Shown here piece by piece: positions 11,816 through 24,300 of a stretch of DNA of 64,000 nucleotides. Where the stretch lies: NCBI GenBank assembly GCA_930367205.1, contig OV884013.1:113975475-114039474 (forward strand). The letters run 5' to 3'. Position numbers and translations under genes: made by a program. The number at the start of each line of letters is the position of its first letter. Within the stretch, counting starts at the first letter, position 1. Source of the DNA: Acanthosoma haemorrhoidale. Lineage: Eukaryota; Arthropoda; Insecta; Hemiptera; Acanthosomatidae. The notes below the pieces were generated by a model, which was not told where the DNA came from, did not search any database, and was given only the letters and a program-made list of their open reading frames with translations.

Positions 11816-12060
11816 TCCACTGGCCATTTGCCGATAATTTTTCAAATTCAAATGTCTAACATCACAACATTCGGGTCTGCTCCGATTTAAATATATATTT
11901 CACTTTTGATTTTACTCTCACTTTTTCAGCACTTCAATCATTTGCATTTTCTTACAACTAAATTACAATATCAAAATATGTGTCACCAAAATTTTACATG
12001 TTTACAAATGTAATTGTACCATACAGACATTTTAACATTTAACTATATTACAATAACTTC

Positions 12061-12424
12061 AATTTTCAAGTTTTTACATGTGTCCGATTGCCATTATTTT
12101 ATAATAAGGTTTTCAATTAATTTTATTTTTCTATTTTTTATATAGATTTTAACACATTTACAAATTTGATTGTAAAAATAAACATTCCAACATCTAAATA
12201 CAATACAATAAACTTCAATTTTCAAGTTTTTACATGTGCCTGATTGACATTATTTTCATAATAAGGTTTTAATTAATTTTAATTTTCAATTTTTTATATA
12301 TATATTTTAATATATTTATAAATTTCATTGTACAAATAAACATTCCAACATCTAAATACAATACAATAATCTTCAATTTTCAAGCTTTTACTTGTGTCTG
12401 ATTAACATTATCTTCATAATAAGG
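12061..12424. repeat. Tandem repeat, 156-158 base unit, 2.3 copies
   Basis: Units start AATTTTCAAG at 12061, 12217 and 12375. They share TTTTTACATGTG, GATTG-CATTATTTT, ATAATAAGGTTTT and CATTCCAACATCTAAATACAATACAATAA. The last copy is partial and runs into the integrase tail coding region. Located between integrase and the 3' LTR of the gypsy element. Confidence 0.92.
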
Positions 12425-13378
12425 TTTTAATAGTGTCACATGGAACATTCCACGAATATTTTCTCGATCATCTGCTATTATGAAAGTGGATTTACCAACT
12501 TGATTAACAATTTTATATGGCCCTTCAAAAATAGGTAAAAGTTTTGCATTTTTTTTACCTGCCTTAACAAGGACTTTATCTTTTAATTTAAATTCAGTAA
12601 ATTTTTTTTTTTATTATATTCGTTTATTATATTTAAATTTCCATTTTATTTAATCTTTCATATATGAATTTATTTATTTATTCAGGATCATAGAATTGTG
12701 ATTTATTTGTATTGTGTCCAATGTATACTGACCAATTCAACTTCTAAAAAAGCTTGAATTAGTGTAATATTGGTAGTTGTATGATATAGACTATTTATTG
12801 TAGATTCTATTTTTTTTATTTGACTTAATCATTCTTTATGGTTTTCATTTATGAGAAGTCTAAGATATTTTAAAATACCCTGGTTAACCCATTCTGAAAC
12901 ATTTCCTTGTGGATGTCTTATTGAAGTACGGATTCTAACTATTTTATTTTTTATTAAAAATTTTTCCCATTTGACTGATGTAAAACTCACTCAAACATTT
13001 TTGTGGTATGCCTATTTCCTGAAGAAATGTATTTATTGATGTTATTGCACCTGTTATATTTGCTCTTTTTGTTGGATAGATTTTAACATACTTAGTAAAT
13101 TTGTCTATTGCCACTAGTAAATATTTATAATTTTTATTATTAATAAAAGGACCCAAATAATCTATAGATATAATTTCTAGCTTCATTTTAGGAATTATTG
13201 GCTGATACGGTACTTTAATTGATGATTTATTTATTTGACAGTTATGACAGGTTTTTACTGTTTTACTTATTAACTTTCTTAAATTAATACAATAAAATCT
13301 TTCTCTAATTATGTTTAAACATTTACTCACACCTGCATGACAAAATTTTAAATGCACCATGTTTATTAAATTTGTCAT
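12425..13378 (-). pseudogene. Gypsy integrase region
   Basis: Minus-strand frame 13378-12944 holds the zinc-binding segment (H-x4-H like HLKFCHAG, then CHNCQ) and the core start IISIDYLGPF with the first catalytic Asp. The second Asp block, normally SD-G-QF, reads LSEFYISQMGKIF, so the Asp is replaced by Glu or shifted. A stop follows. At 12601-12425 a chromodomain-less tail reads KLLPIFEGPYKIVNQ and RGMFHVTLLK, the GPY/F-type C-terminus. Non-functional. Confidence 0.85.
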
Positions 13379-13543
13379 ATCATTTTTTGTTAGTTCAATA
13401 TAGAATTTATTTTTTATGTATCATTCCATTGATTATTTTATAATTTTCTTTATTTTTCTCAAATTTTCCTTTTATTTTTAAGTCATTTTGTTGATTTTTG
13501 ATTATGTTTTAGAAGAAATTTTCTTCTTGTAATTCATTTAATT

Positions 13544-14895
13544 TTAAATCATTTCCCAATCGCTCTGGGCTTTCAATTGGATTTCTACTTGTAAATCAGC
13601 GATTTTGTTTTGGTTTCCTTGGATGTGGATATACTCAATATTTAAAAGTCCCAAATAATTAATCCATCTAATCAAACGACTTGGTGGATTTTTACAACTA
13701 TGTAGAAATGTAATTGCACTATTATCTATTTTCACTATAATTTTGTACCCTGCTATTAAATTATAAAATTTTTGTATCGCGTGTATAATGCCTAAAAGTT
13801 CCTTTTCAGTTAAATAACAATTTAGTTCAGAATTTTTAAAAGTTCTACTACAAAAAGATATAATTTTCTTTTTATTATTTTTATCTAATTGATATAAAAT
13901 TCCACCTCAAACAAAATATGAACTATCTGATACTATGTAAAAAAACTTTAAAATCTGGGTAATTTAAAGGATATCATCATTCATTTTTTATTTAATTTCG
14001 TTAAATGCAATTTGTTGTTTATTTTTCCGTATGAATTTTGAATTACTAGATGTTAATTTATATAGCGGCCTATTGATATCCGCATAGTTGCTACAAAATT
14101 TATATATCCTAAAAAGCTTTGTAATTCTTTCATCATATTATTTAGTTCTCTAAAATGCTTTATGACATCTACTTTTTTAGGGTCTTTTTTAATACCTTCT
14201 GATTGATGTCAACAAGTAACCTAGGAATGGAATACTATTTTAAAAAAATTTAGATTTTTTTTAATTTATTGTAACACCGTTAATTTGGAAAATTTTGATT
14301 AGATCACTTAAAACGCTTAAACACTTTTCATATGTTTCTGCATGTATGAGAACGTCGTCAACATATTATTATATCGTATTATTTTCTTTTATGCTTTTAT
14401 CGATGCGGCTAAACTGATTGATAAGCCAAAAGGAATTCGTTTAAAATGGAAGGTTTCATTCAAAAATTGAAAACCTGTAAACTCTCTACTATTTTCATCT
14501 AATTTTACTTGCCAAAAACTACTTTTTAAATCGACTGTTGCTATGAATTTAGAATTTGAACATTGATATAATATTGAATCTATATTTGGTGGTGCATCAT
14601 ATAAAGGTTTAAGTCTCTTATTTAAAAATCATCCATCCAAACATATTCTAACTGTACCATCCTTTTTCTCTACCAGTATAATGGGATTTACATAACAAGA
14701 ATTCTACATTTCAATGATTCCGTCATTTATCATTTTATTTATTTCTTCTCTTGCTTTATTTATCAATTTAGGGTTTAGTTTATATTGAAATTGTTTGTAT
14801 GGAGTATTATCATTTACTTCTAATTTATGTTCATAACATTCGATGCACCCAGGACATTCTTCAAATATTTCATCATATCTATCTCTCAAGTACAT
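13544..14895 (-). pseudogene. Gypsy reverse transcriptase and RNase H region
   Basis: RT begins near 14850 with TPYKQFQYKLNP and INDGIIEM, then VNPIILVEKKDGTVRICLDG (substrate and first palm block) at about 14690-14620, and RIPFGLS. The YVDD active-site box lies at about 14350-14365, followed by VLIHAET. SFLGYINF marks the connection. RNase H ends with AITFLHSCKNPPSRLIRWI and HIQGNQNKIADLQ at 13735-13544. Stops and frameshifts interrupt it throughout. The YxDD motif itself is intact. Confidence 0.85.
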
Positions 14896-14897
14896 TT

Positions 14898-16170
14898 CTA
14901 AACTCGATTTTCTGTTGTTTTTTTCTGTAAAGTAAAGTTTTTTGTTTCTGAACAGATTAAATCGATATCATTTTTGATAGCTATACTTGTAAATTTATTT
15001 TTAAAACTTGATATTTTTAAATTAGTACTATTATTTGTTTCTTCCGAAATTTCAAATTTCTCTCCTATATTAAATTTTTCAAAACTGACACTTGCATTAT
15101 TATTTGGATTTTTCAATGATATTATCTTAGTATCAAAATTTATTATCGTTTTATATTTATTTAAAAAATCTACTCCTATTATAACGTCATGTTATTTTGG
15201 GTACTATAAAAAAATTAAAATCAAATTCACATCTGTCAATTTTTATTTTCATAAAAAGTTGTTTATTTATACAGACTGTCTTTTTTCTTGATACTGATAT
15301 AATGTTGGTTTTAGTTAACGGTTTTATTTGTAAAACCGCTTTTAAATCCCGATTGTTGGCCATTTTCAAATTGGTTTTGACTATTACCATTTTTAAAATT
15401 ACTACTTTGATAAACCCTAAATTTGTTTCTATTTTCCCAATTAAAATTCTGATATGGTTTGTTGAATCGACCATTTTGCATGTCATTTTGATAATATTCA
15501 TATTGTTTATCTCGCTCCAAATTATTATCTTGCCCTTTGTCATAATTTTATGGTTTATTATTGATCTTTTGATTTATTTGTGTATAATTTACAAAGTTAT
15601 AATTTAATCCGTTACTTTGGAAATTACAATTTTTTAATTCTTTAATGATTTGTTTTTTTTTTTAACATTCCTAAAATGTTGAATAATTCCACCACTTTTT
15701 CGGTTTATGCAAAGGTTATAGACCGATTGACCAAAATGTCTTATGAACATTTGACAAGTGGATTCTTCATTCTCACTTTCAAAATCCTCCCATTTATTAA
15801 ACTTCATTTTGTTCATATTGAACCAGCAAAAGGAGATTTCACTTAAATGAGCTGAAATTTTTAATTCATTCCAATCCAAATTTTTACTTATTGTATTTTT
15901 TAATTTATTTAAAAATTCTATTGGGTCAGATTTTTTAAAATTATGAAATTCAAACTTATTATTATTATCTATAACTCGTGTTAGTTCACGATCAATTATT
16001 AATCTAGGTTTACCAAAGTTACTTGATATTTTAATTGTATTTTCCTCCATTCTATTTCTTAAATCTTCCACTTCCTTCTCTATTTTATTACTTTTATCCA
16101 AACTTTCTTTTTTATATGTCCCCAATTCACTTATAAATTTTTGTTCATGATCTACCATTTTATTGCTCAT
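14898..16170 (-). pseudogene. Gypsy gag-like and protease region
   Basis: Frame 16170-15634 (178 codons) is a hydrophilic coiled-coil-like protein containing ESLDKSNKIEKEVEDL and RHFGQSVYNLCI, consistent with an LTR-element Gag by position. 15543-15187 and 15520-15311 are Asn-, Gln- and Lys-rich (QNFNWENRNKF), as in a nucleic-acid-binding Gag tail, but no CCHC knuckle is visible. 15116-14898 would be the protease or linker; I cannot see a clear DTG/DSG. Assignment rests mainly on location. Confidence 0.6.
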
Positions 16171-16780
16171 CCATGTTATTTGTTTATCAAACTTATTTAC
16201 CGTTTCTAATATATATTCTTTAAAATCAGTTTTATGATTTTTTTAGTTCCATTTTCAAATCTGTTTCTAAATGATGTATTTTTTTTTATCAATTTTTACA
16301 TTATAATCCTTGTAAGAGTTTTATAACTCTTGTTCAATTACTTCAAATTTCTTATAAATTTTTGATTATTTTCTTCTGACAATTTATTGATTTTATTAGA
16401 TAATTCTATTGAATTTTGTTCAAATTGTTTAAAATTTTGTCTATTTTCTTGTTTAATGTCTTTTTTAAATTTTAATACATTTGTTTCAAGTTATTTTGTT
16501 CATTTTCTTGTTTTAATATTTTCAAATATTAATTTTAACATATTTTCCATCTTATTCTCCTCCTTATTTACATATCTATCAATTATACTCCGCTCATTCG
16601 GATCAAAATTAAAATTCGCTTATCGCTTTCCATGACTAAATTCCAATATAAATCTCTACCACAAATACAATTTTTTCTCAACTCTAAGCTTCAACCTTTA
16701 CACCAAAATTAATAACAATTTTTGTGACACACTTTTATCCAATCAATCCTTTAACCAGATTTCCTAATTAACAGGTTCCT

Positions 16781-16794
16781 TTCACGGGGCACCA
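16781..16794 (-). other. Primer-binding-site candidate
   Basis: The minus strand reads TGGTGCCCCGTGAA just downstream of the 5' LTR. TGG starts complementary to tRNA CCA ends are standard for LTR element priming. The tRNA was not identified. Confidence 0.6.
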
Positions 16795-16801
16795 AATATT
16801 A

Positions 16802-17303
16802 TGTTTTTATTTAATTTGATTTATTCTGAGGTTTAAAGGTTCTTGTTGATATAAAAAGAAACTCTGGCTAAAGGAAAATCAGATTTTACAAAATTTACAC
16901 TCAATTTATTTAAATACACTACAATAACTTCAATTTTCAACATAGTTTATAATTTACCTTAATATTTAATTCTAAAATGGCCAGATTTACTAGTTTGTAT
17001 ATATTATGCCTCTTGTTCTAATTGTTTAACTTGGTTTGCCATACTGTCAGTAATATCCACTTCTATCAATTCAATCCTTCTCTGGATAAAATTATTCTTC
17101 CACATTCCACTTCGCTATTAAATAAAAATTGTTCATTTTTCTTCAAATTTCCATACTTTGCTCATGCTTTCACTAAATGAATAACGCTAACCATCATCCT
17201 TCTACCAGCACAGGCTAACAACTCTTGACTTTCCCTCCTTTTTCTCATCTCCCCCACTGGTCATTTGCCGCTAATTTTTCAAATTCAAATGTCTAATATC
17301 ACA
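16802..17303 (-). repeat. 5' LTR of the gypsy element
   Basis: Starts TGTGATATTAG at 17303 and ends ACA at about 16802 on the minus strand, about 500 bases. The start is repeated at 11866 next to the internal region, which fixes the U3 boundary. The inner end is placed by the primer-binding site and is accurate only to a few bases. Confidence 0.65.
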
Positions 17304-18394
17304 ATATTTATCAGGGTTCAAAGCTGACTGCAATGACCAGATTGTTTCGATATGCCAGAAAATCAAAATACAAATGTCACACAAAAAATTAGAAGAAAGC
17401 AACATCAAGGTGCATCTTCCAGCAATTATCCTCTCCACTGCTTTATTACGTTTTTTGGAGCTAAAAAGGTACGTGAAGGAAATTTCATTCCTTTTAAATT
17501 CTAAAGTTTATAGCCAAGTTTACCACAGTAGAAAACAACTTTGTTGTAAAGATCTTCATGAGTATTTAGCTAGTATAATAATTGTGAAGTTATTAACTCA
17601 ATTAGTTTTGAATAAAAAGCATTTTCACCATATGCAGATCGGACATGAAAAAATCCTGAGTAATAAATTCTGAGATTAAAATAGAACTTCAAAATGCAAA
17701 TTTATTTTTTTGAAACAATACATGATTTAATGAACATTTCCTGTTCTGATTTTAATTTTAATAATAAATTATTATTTTAATATAAATTCTTGATGTTAAT
17801 GTGAGCTGTATTTCACCAAAATTTGTCTTTAAGAAGGAATATTAAATATTAGAGCTGAGGTTTAGTTTGGCCGAGCCATAGGTGACAGAGCGGGAGAGGC
17901 CTAAAGAAGGGGGATGGAGGGGAAGTTGGCAAATACTGATCCCGGAAGACGAACTAGACCTTCCTTGATCAGACAAGTGCAATGCTGTACGCTTGGCTCA
18001 ACTATACAAATAACTTTATCATTAATAATACTGTTTCACTTCACTACAACACATTAACCTATTTCCTACTTTTAATGATTTTTAGTTTACTTTATTTCCA
18101 TAATTTATAATAGATCACATTTACCAATATAATCTAAACAAATTTTCTATCACAATACAGTTCAACTAATCACTATAACTAATTTTGGACAATTATCAAT
18201 AAAAAAACATAAGAATATTCACAGAAGACTAAATCTCCCAAAATTTTTGATAAGGCCAAATAATAAATAAACAATAGCTGACAAGCAATAACATTTAAAA
18301 CAGAGAGACTTAAGTGATAATTAGAAATTAATAACAATGCAGTCTTAAAAAGAAACATGTCGAAAACAATTTTCCAAGATTTATCAACTAGTTG
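17304..18394. other. Intergenic sequence before the DDX20 3' end
   Basis: No gene recognised. A 99-codon plus-strand frame (17374-17673) has no motif and starts next to an LTR edge. A GC-richer block at 17860-18000 may be an unidentified repeat. Minus-strand AATAAA (plus TTTATT at 18091-18096) is a possible poly(A) signal for DDX20. Confidence 0.4.
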
Positions 18395-21300
18395 TTATGA
18401 CTGATTCACACTGAACTGTCTGGAGTAAATGACATAATCATGGATTTGCTTGTATATGACTGAAAACCAATCAGTAGGCGCTGACTGTTCTGATTCCTCA
18501 TTGTTACTTTCCATGCACCTGAATATTTCCGAAGGATAGTCGACTTCACTTTCGTCGTCTTCATAAGTGATAACTGACAGCGATTCTAATTCGTCATTAT
18601 TGCAATTTAAATCGACTCCAGAAGCGGTTGCCACTTCTTCTGTTGTTTTGTAATCATCGTTGGATTCTATCGTGTAAGTGTAACTGTCAAAGTCTGACAT
18701 TCCACTTTCTGAGGTCATATTTCGCTTCCTCTTGTTGCTTGCAATACCATCGACTTCTTCAGTGCCGTGTAAACCTGACCTGACAGAAGGATGCATCACA
18801 TCATCTCCGACCTCACTATTAGTAACCACTTTCTTTTCATCATTTGTGGAATTTTCAAGCGGAGGAGCATTTGAGATGCTGTCACCAATTCTTTCTTTAG
18901 AACCCAAAAATTTTTTAAGTTCAAGACTATGGGATCTAACACTTATATTTTTTTCTTTATTATCTAAAAGCGTTTTAAATAGATTATTTTGATAGTTACT
19001 AACGACAACTTTTTCTATCTGACATGATGGCTCCGTAAGTTGAGCACTAGCGACTTCAGCGCTAACAACTTTCCCATCATTGGCTTCAATTACTTTGTCT
19101 TTAAGAGGTAGGCAAGACAGAACCTTACAGCTCACCTTAGGAGGGCACTGCGGCTTAGGAGACTTCTTACTTCTTGAATTGGTCACTACTTCAGAATATG
19201 TTAGCACCTTTTTCGGTACAGACTTCCTCGGCGTTTGTAGTTTTGGCTTCTTCGGTGTTTGAGGTTTTGTTTCCACAATATAATTGTTGAGATCGTCTTC
19301 CAAATCTTTCAAAGAAAGAATCTCAATAGATTCAGCTTTATTATCTTCGCAAGTTGAAACTTCCTCATCTGTTTGGTCTGGATCATAAAGATAAATGCTT
19401 TCTTTGGCTTTCTCATTTTGCATAAGTTCATTAGCAGTCTGAAAATTATTTTTAATCTTTTCTTCAAGGCTTTCTTCTTTGCTAGGTTCGACCATTCCTT
19501 CAATTTTATCGAAATTAGCGAGATCTTCGGTCCAAAGGTCGACTTTCTGCAGCTTAGGGATAATATTCACAGACATTGATTTACCACCGATCTTGCCTAA
19601 CATTTTCCTGAAGTTATCCAACTCTATACCATTCGAAATAATAGATATGCAGATACCTGGAAAAAATAAATTTCATGAGTGAAATTAATTAGTTATTATA
19701 AAATTTATAGAACAGTAAAATCTTATAATAAAAAAAATTGGTTCCATTAATGCCAAATAATGATCCCTATACGAGTTGAGTCACTTATATAATATGACAA
19801 TTTTAGTCAAATGTTACTATCACAGAAATAAAAAGCACACAGTAATGTCAGAAAGACAACAAAAGCTGATCCAAGTACAGCTGAGAACGCCCAAAATTTT
19901 ATTAAGTATGCAGTTTCTTTGTCTCGTTATTGTTTTAAAAAAAATATATTTGACGAAAGAAAAATTAATGTTCTTTGAAAAAGAAATTTTTTGAAAGGGC
20001 AAAACTTTGTCTAACCTGAGTAAAAAAGCTAATTGTTTATTCATCAAACCTTACTAACTAGTTTTTTTCATGGATCAATTGACTCCCCAATTATTTCTAA
20101 TAAGTTTAAGATTTTAGTATGTTTGCCGACTTTTTAAATTTTTTTAACATTATGTTGTGATATTTTAAAATGATGATTTTTAATGGTGTTTGTTTAAATA
20201 AACTCGGAAAAAGCAAGCGTTGAAACCGTAATAACGATCCGTGGTTCATGCCTATGAAAGTATGAACGTTTTATTGTCGTCATATTAATTATTAATATTT
20301 ATAATAAAAATAATATCATAACTAATGTAAACATTTATTTTATAAACTACGTAAATTAAGCAAAGTATAAATATTCAAAACAACTGGCATTAAAATAACG
20401 AGTTGGAAGTCAAGAAGGCAGCGGTATATAAGATAGAGACCGACATAGAACAAAAAGGACTCATTCGTTCATCAGAAGCAGGCAGAGAAGGAAGCCCAGG
20501 TAGCCACCAACCCACGCTAGCTGCCTCATGGTGCACGAGGTCATACATCTTCACTTTCACTCAGCATGAGGACAAAGGACCCGCAAGTAAGACGATTCAG
20601 ATCACGCAAATGAAGATTACCACCGAAGAGAAGAACACAGAGAAGCACTGGCCAGTATAATTATGTAAATTTAGATTTAACATTATACTTTTATTACGTA
20701 CGTATTTAGTTTTTGTATATCAATTTTTTATATATTCAATGTGTGTAAATAAAACCAATATTCCTTTTGCCAGAAGTTTCCTATGTAATTATTAACAGAA
20801 CCCTGAGATAACGTAAAAGTTATAAATATAAAGTTTTTTTTAAATTATATGAAAAGATATATAATTAAAATATATAATAAATATTAGAATAATTGATTAT
20901 AAACTAAATTGTATTTTTTAAGTATACATTAGCAAAATAAAGGCTGTGCAAAGTGAGCAAAGAATATTGATAAATACTCACAAAACAAAATGTGAGTATC
21001 TTAAATACGCAAGGACCTTGCTAATCCTGCCCCTCGTTGATCCGGATCAGATTTGTAGACCCACCAGCTATACCTAAATACCTCTGGGAGAGAGTGTTGA
21101 GCTTGATACCCAACCATCACTTGTGAGCCAAAATAAATGTTTTCCCTACAAATTAGTAGAACCTGGCACTTGTCATTTTGTTTATCCTGTGTGGTTCTCA
21201 GACGGATTGTTTTTATTGACGTTTATTGCTACAATTTATAATTTTATCTTTAACTTTGATTACTGGTTACATATAAGTGTACACATAACAGTGTCTGGTT

Positions 21301-24300
21301 TAATTTTATATACACAAATTAAATCTAAATTAAAGTTAAATCTAAATTAAATTGTTTTTTTATCAAAGTGATTGGGAGTGTATTGCGGCGTACAAGTTTA
21401 AAATGGTTTCAAAGCGAAAAAGAAGGTTTAATGGATAAAAAGTGATGACGTTATTAATCGAATTGATAAAGGAGTAGCATAAAAGAAAATAGCTGCTGAA
21501 TTGGGAATTAAAACTCCAACAGTGTCCGACTGGAAGAAGCAAAGAAAAGAAATTGATGATTAATGTTGTAAAATGGTATATAAAGACATTTTGGAAGGCG
21601 GAGGAACGGCAAAAAATGAAACATTAGATGACGCACTATTCATGTGGTACAGCGCTCAACGAGAACGTGGCCTATATGTGGCCCAATCTTGAGCTAAAAC
21701 AAAAAGTTATTGAACACTGACCTAAAATTCACTGTAGCCAGGCTAGAGCGTTGGAAAAACTGACACGGTATTCACCAACTTAGTCCGACTGGAAAAAGAT
21801 TGTCTATTAATGTTGCTGGTGCTAAAAATTTTTAAAAGGAATGCGAACAATTTGCAGTATCAGAGGACTTGACACCCAATCAAATTTATAATGCTGATGA
21901 AATTGGCCTTTTTTACCGGATGCTTTCGAGCGAAATGTTAGCATGAAAACTTGCAGATTTGGCTAAGGGCTCGAAGAAAAGCAACGATAAGCTACCTGCT
22001 ATGGCTTGTATCAATGAATCAGGGAAACATAGTGCCCCCATTGTAAGGAAATCCCAGAATCCCCGAGCGCTAAAAAAGGTGAACCACAATTCGTTGCCAG
22101 TGGTTTACAGGCCACAAAAAAATGAGTGGATGGACAGTTTTTTGTTTAAGAACTGCGTTTTTTAATAACTTTGTTCCTGAAGTTCGAAAATTCCTAAAAT
22201 AAAATAGTTTACCAGAAAAAGCAATTTTACTGATCGATCATCCTGTAACATTGGACAACACATGCTGCCCACCAGCTAAAACATCATGGCTTACTTGGAC
22301 CATCAGCACAACACCAGTCCAGCTGAACTATTATAAAGCATTTGCGTGACCGTGCTTCATTCAAATGCCACACGTGTTTTAAACAGATGACAGTGAACCA
22401 ATTCTTTGCTTTGATTGATATTGATTGATGTGAGCAGTTATTTTTATAATTTTTAATGTCTCATAAACAATACACACTATGTAATTTTGTTACACAACGT
22501 AGTTTTTTTTATCCTAATAAACAGTTAGTAGCTTATTTAAGGGTTTTGCTTTGCTTATCACCCATATTGCCTGCATTTTCGATTGTCCAAATTGCCTTTG
22601 GTCCAAGTTAGTCCAGATAAACGAGGCCATTGTGAACTTATTAATTAAATAAATGCTCGTAGAAAAACTTTATTTTTGATAAAAAATAATTCACTTTATT
22701 TTTTTAACAATCTGAGTCTCTTAACACTTTCATCAAAATTATCGCTTTAAATTTTACTTTTAACTGCACACAAAAAATCAGAACTTATATAAAACACAAT
22801 GTATCAACTTCAAAGATGGAAACAGGAGATTTGAGAAATGTTAAAAGTGAGCAAAATATTTGTATTCTGTATACTTCCCAATATTTTATTTTAACTAAAA
22901 ACTAACTTGTGTATTTTAAAATGTTGTGGGAGATACCTTTAAAATTTCCATCATTTAAAGGACTGCCACCGTTGGACTAGTGTTAAATTGCATGGGGTGA
23001 GGATCTACTTTTGGTAACAGCAATACAAACCATGTCCAAATAATCTCCTTGTATCTTTCTATTAAATAAGAGATAGATAAGACAAATTACCATGAGAACC
23101 ATATCTGCCGGCCCGACCCATCCTGTGCAGGTAGGTAGCGGAGTCCCATGGGAGGTCACAGTTGATAACCAAGTTGACACAAGAAGCGTCAATTCCTCTC
23201 GCAGCTAGATCGGTAGTTACTAGGATCCTGCAACCACCCGACTTCAGGTTTGCCATAGCCTCTATCCTAGTGTCCATGTCCTGTTTCCCCGTGAGGCACA
23301 TCGAGGCGAAGCCTTTTTTTTGCAATAAATAATTTACACTTTCTGCTCTGAAATATGAAAACAATGTAAATCAAAAATTAATAGTTTTGTTATATATCAC
23401 TGCTTTAATAATTATTAGACAAAGGAAAAAGATGGTGAATGGGCCGGGATTCCTCAACCCGGACATCCTGATTTGCAATTTGGTGCTCTTTTCAACACAG
23501 CCATATCTGTCAAACTCGTAGCCACGTCACTATCTAATTAGCCTCTTCGGCTGGTCACGTATAACATTAGAAAAGCCGCAAACTTTCAAAGGAGGCTGCA
23601 AACCATGTCACTACCCATTTTCTTTCGCTAGTAATGAATAAATATCAAACGGAACTAGTTAAACTAAAGTAAGAGCAAGCTTGAAATCATTTAATTCAAC
23701 AAAAAATACTCTTGGTACAAAGATACAGCTTAATTACTTTGAAGTATGAAGAAGAATGGTAACATGATGAAGTATAATCACAGGAATAGAGATTGACGGA
23801 GTATTGATTAATTGAAGGAATACTAATTATCAGAGTTATGATAGACGACATTAATCTCTAATATTTGTACAGTACAACCATAGCAGGATCTCTTAACGTT
23901 GATTTAAACATTTTTACTAAAAAACACTATTACTAAATAACATTTAGTAATAACATTAATAGTTTTAAGGGTCACAGGTTGTGACCACATGACCTAATCT
24001 GGCCCAAATACAAACATAGCCTGTATTTCACCCTAAGAGTTCGCGACATTTGAAGACTTTCAGTTCAGTTTGAAGGGAAGTATTAAAGAGGAAGACTTGA
24101 TTTCACTATAGAGTAAATTACAACAGATATATGTAAAGAACAAGTCTCCAGCCATCGTATTTCTTAATTTTAAAATCCGCCGCCGGCAGGCACAGTAGAG
24201 CAGACGACTAAATGTCGTGACTAGCAGCCATAGAGTAGTGAAGTCTGGAGATATAAGTGTGATTTTGAGTTGAGTTAAAGTGAGGAATTAAAGATGTACG

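Larger units (their letters stand above)
11816..17303 (-). mobile_element. Ty3/gypsy LTR retrotransposon, decayed, minus strand
   Basis: Minus-strand order is 5' LTR, primer-binding site, gag-like region, protease region, reverse transcriptase, RNase H, integrase, GPY/F-type tail, 3' LTR remnant. This order (RT before integrase) is Ty3/gypsy. The LTR start, TGTGATATTAGAC, is present at 17303 and again as TGTGATGTTAGAC at 11866. The left copy keeps only about 50 bases before it is cut at the Jockey fragment, so the 3' LTR is truncated. Many frameshifts and stops are present, and no envelope-like frame was seen. The element is old. Tandem repeats sit between integrase and 3' LTR. Confidence 0.88.

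Noticed and set aside
17374..17673. 99-codon plus-strand frame
   Set aside because: No motif, no splice context, next to a retrotransposon edge.
20403..20660. 85-codon plus-strand frame
   Set aside because: Lies within a candidate LTR between a TATA box and a poly(A) signal; no recognised motif.
22983..23085. Possible extra DDX20 exon reading [13 protein letters not shown] after an AG at about 23060
   Set aside because: The exon beginning at 19656 joins exon 5 in the right phase and supplies the conserved segment after motif VI; this one hits a stop soon after.
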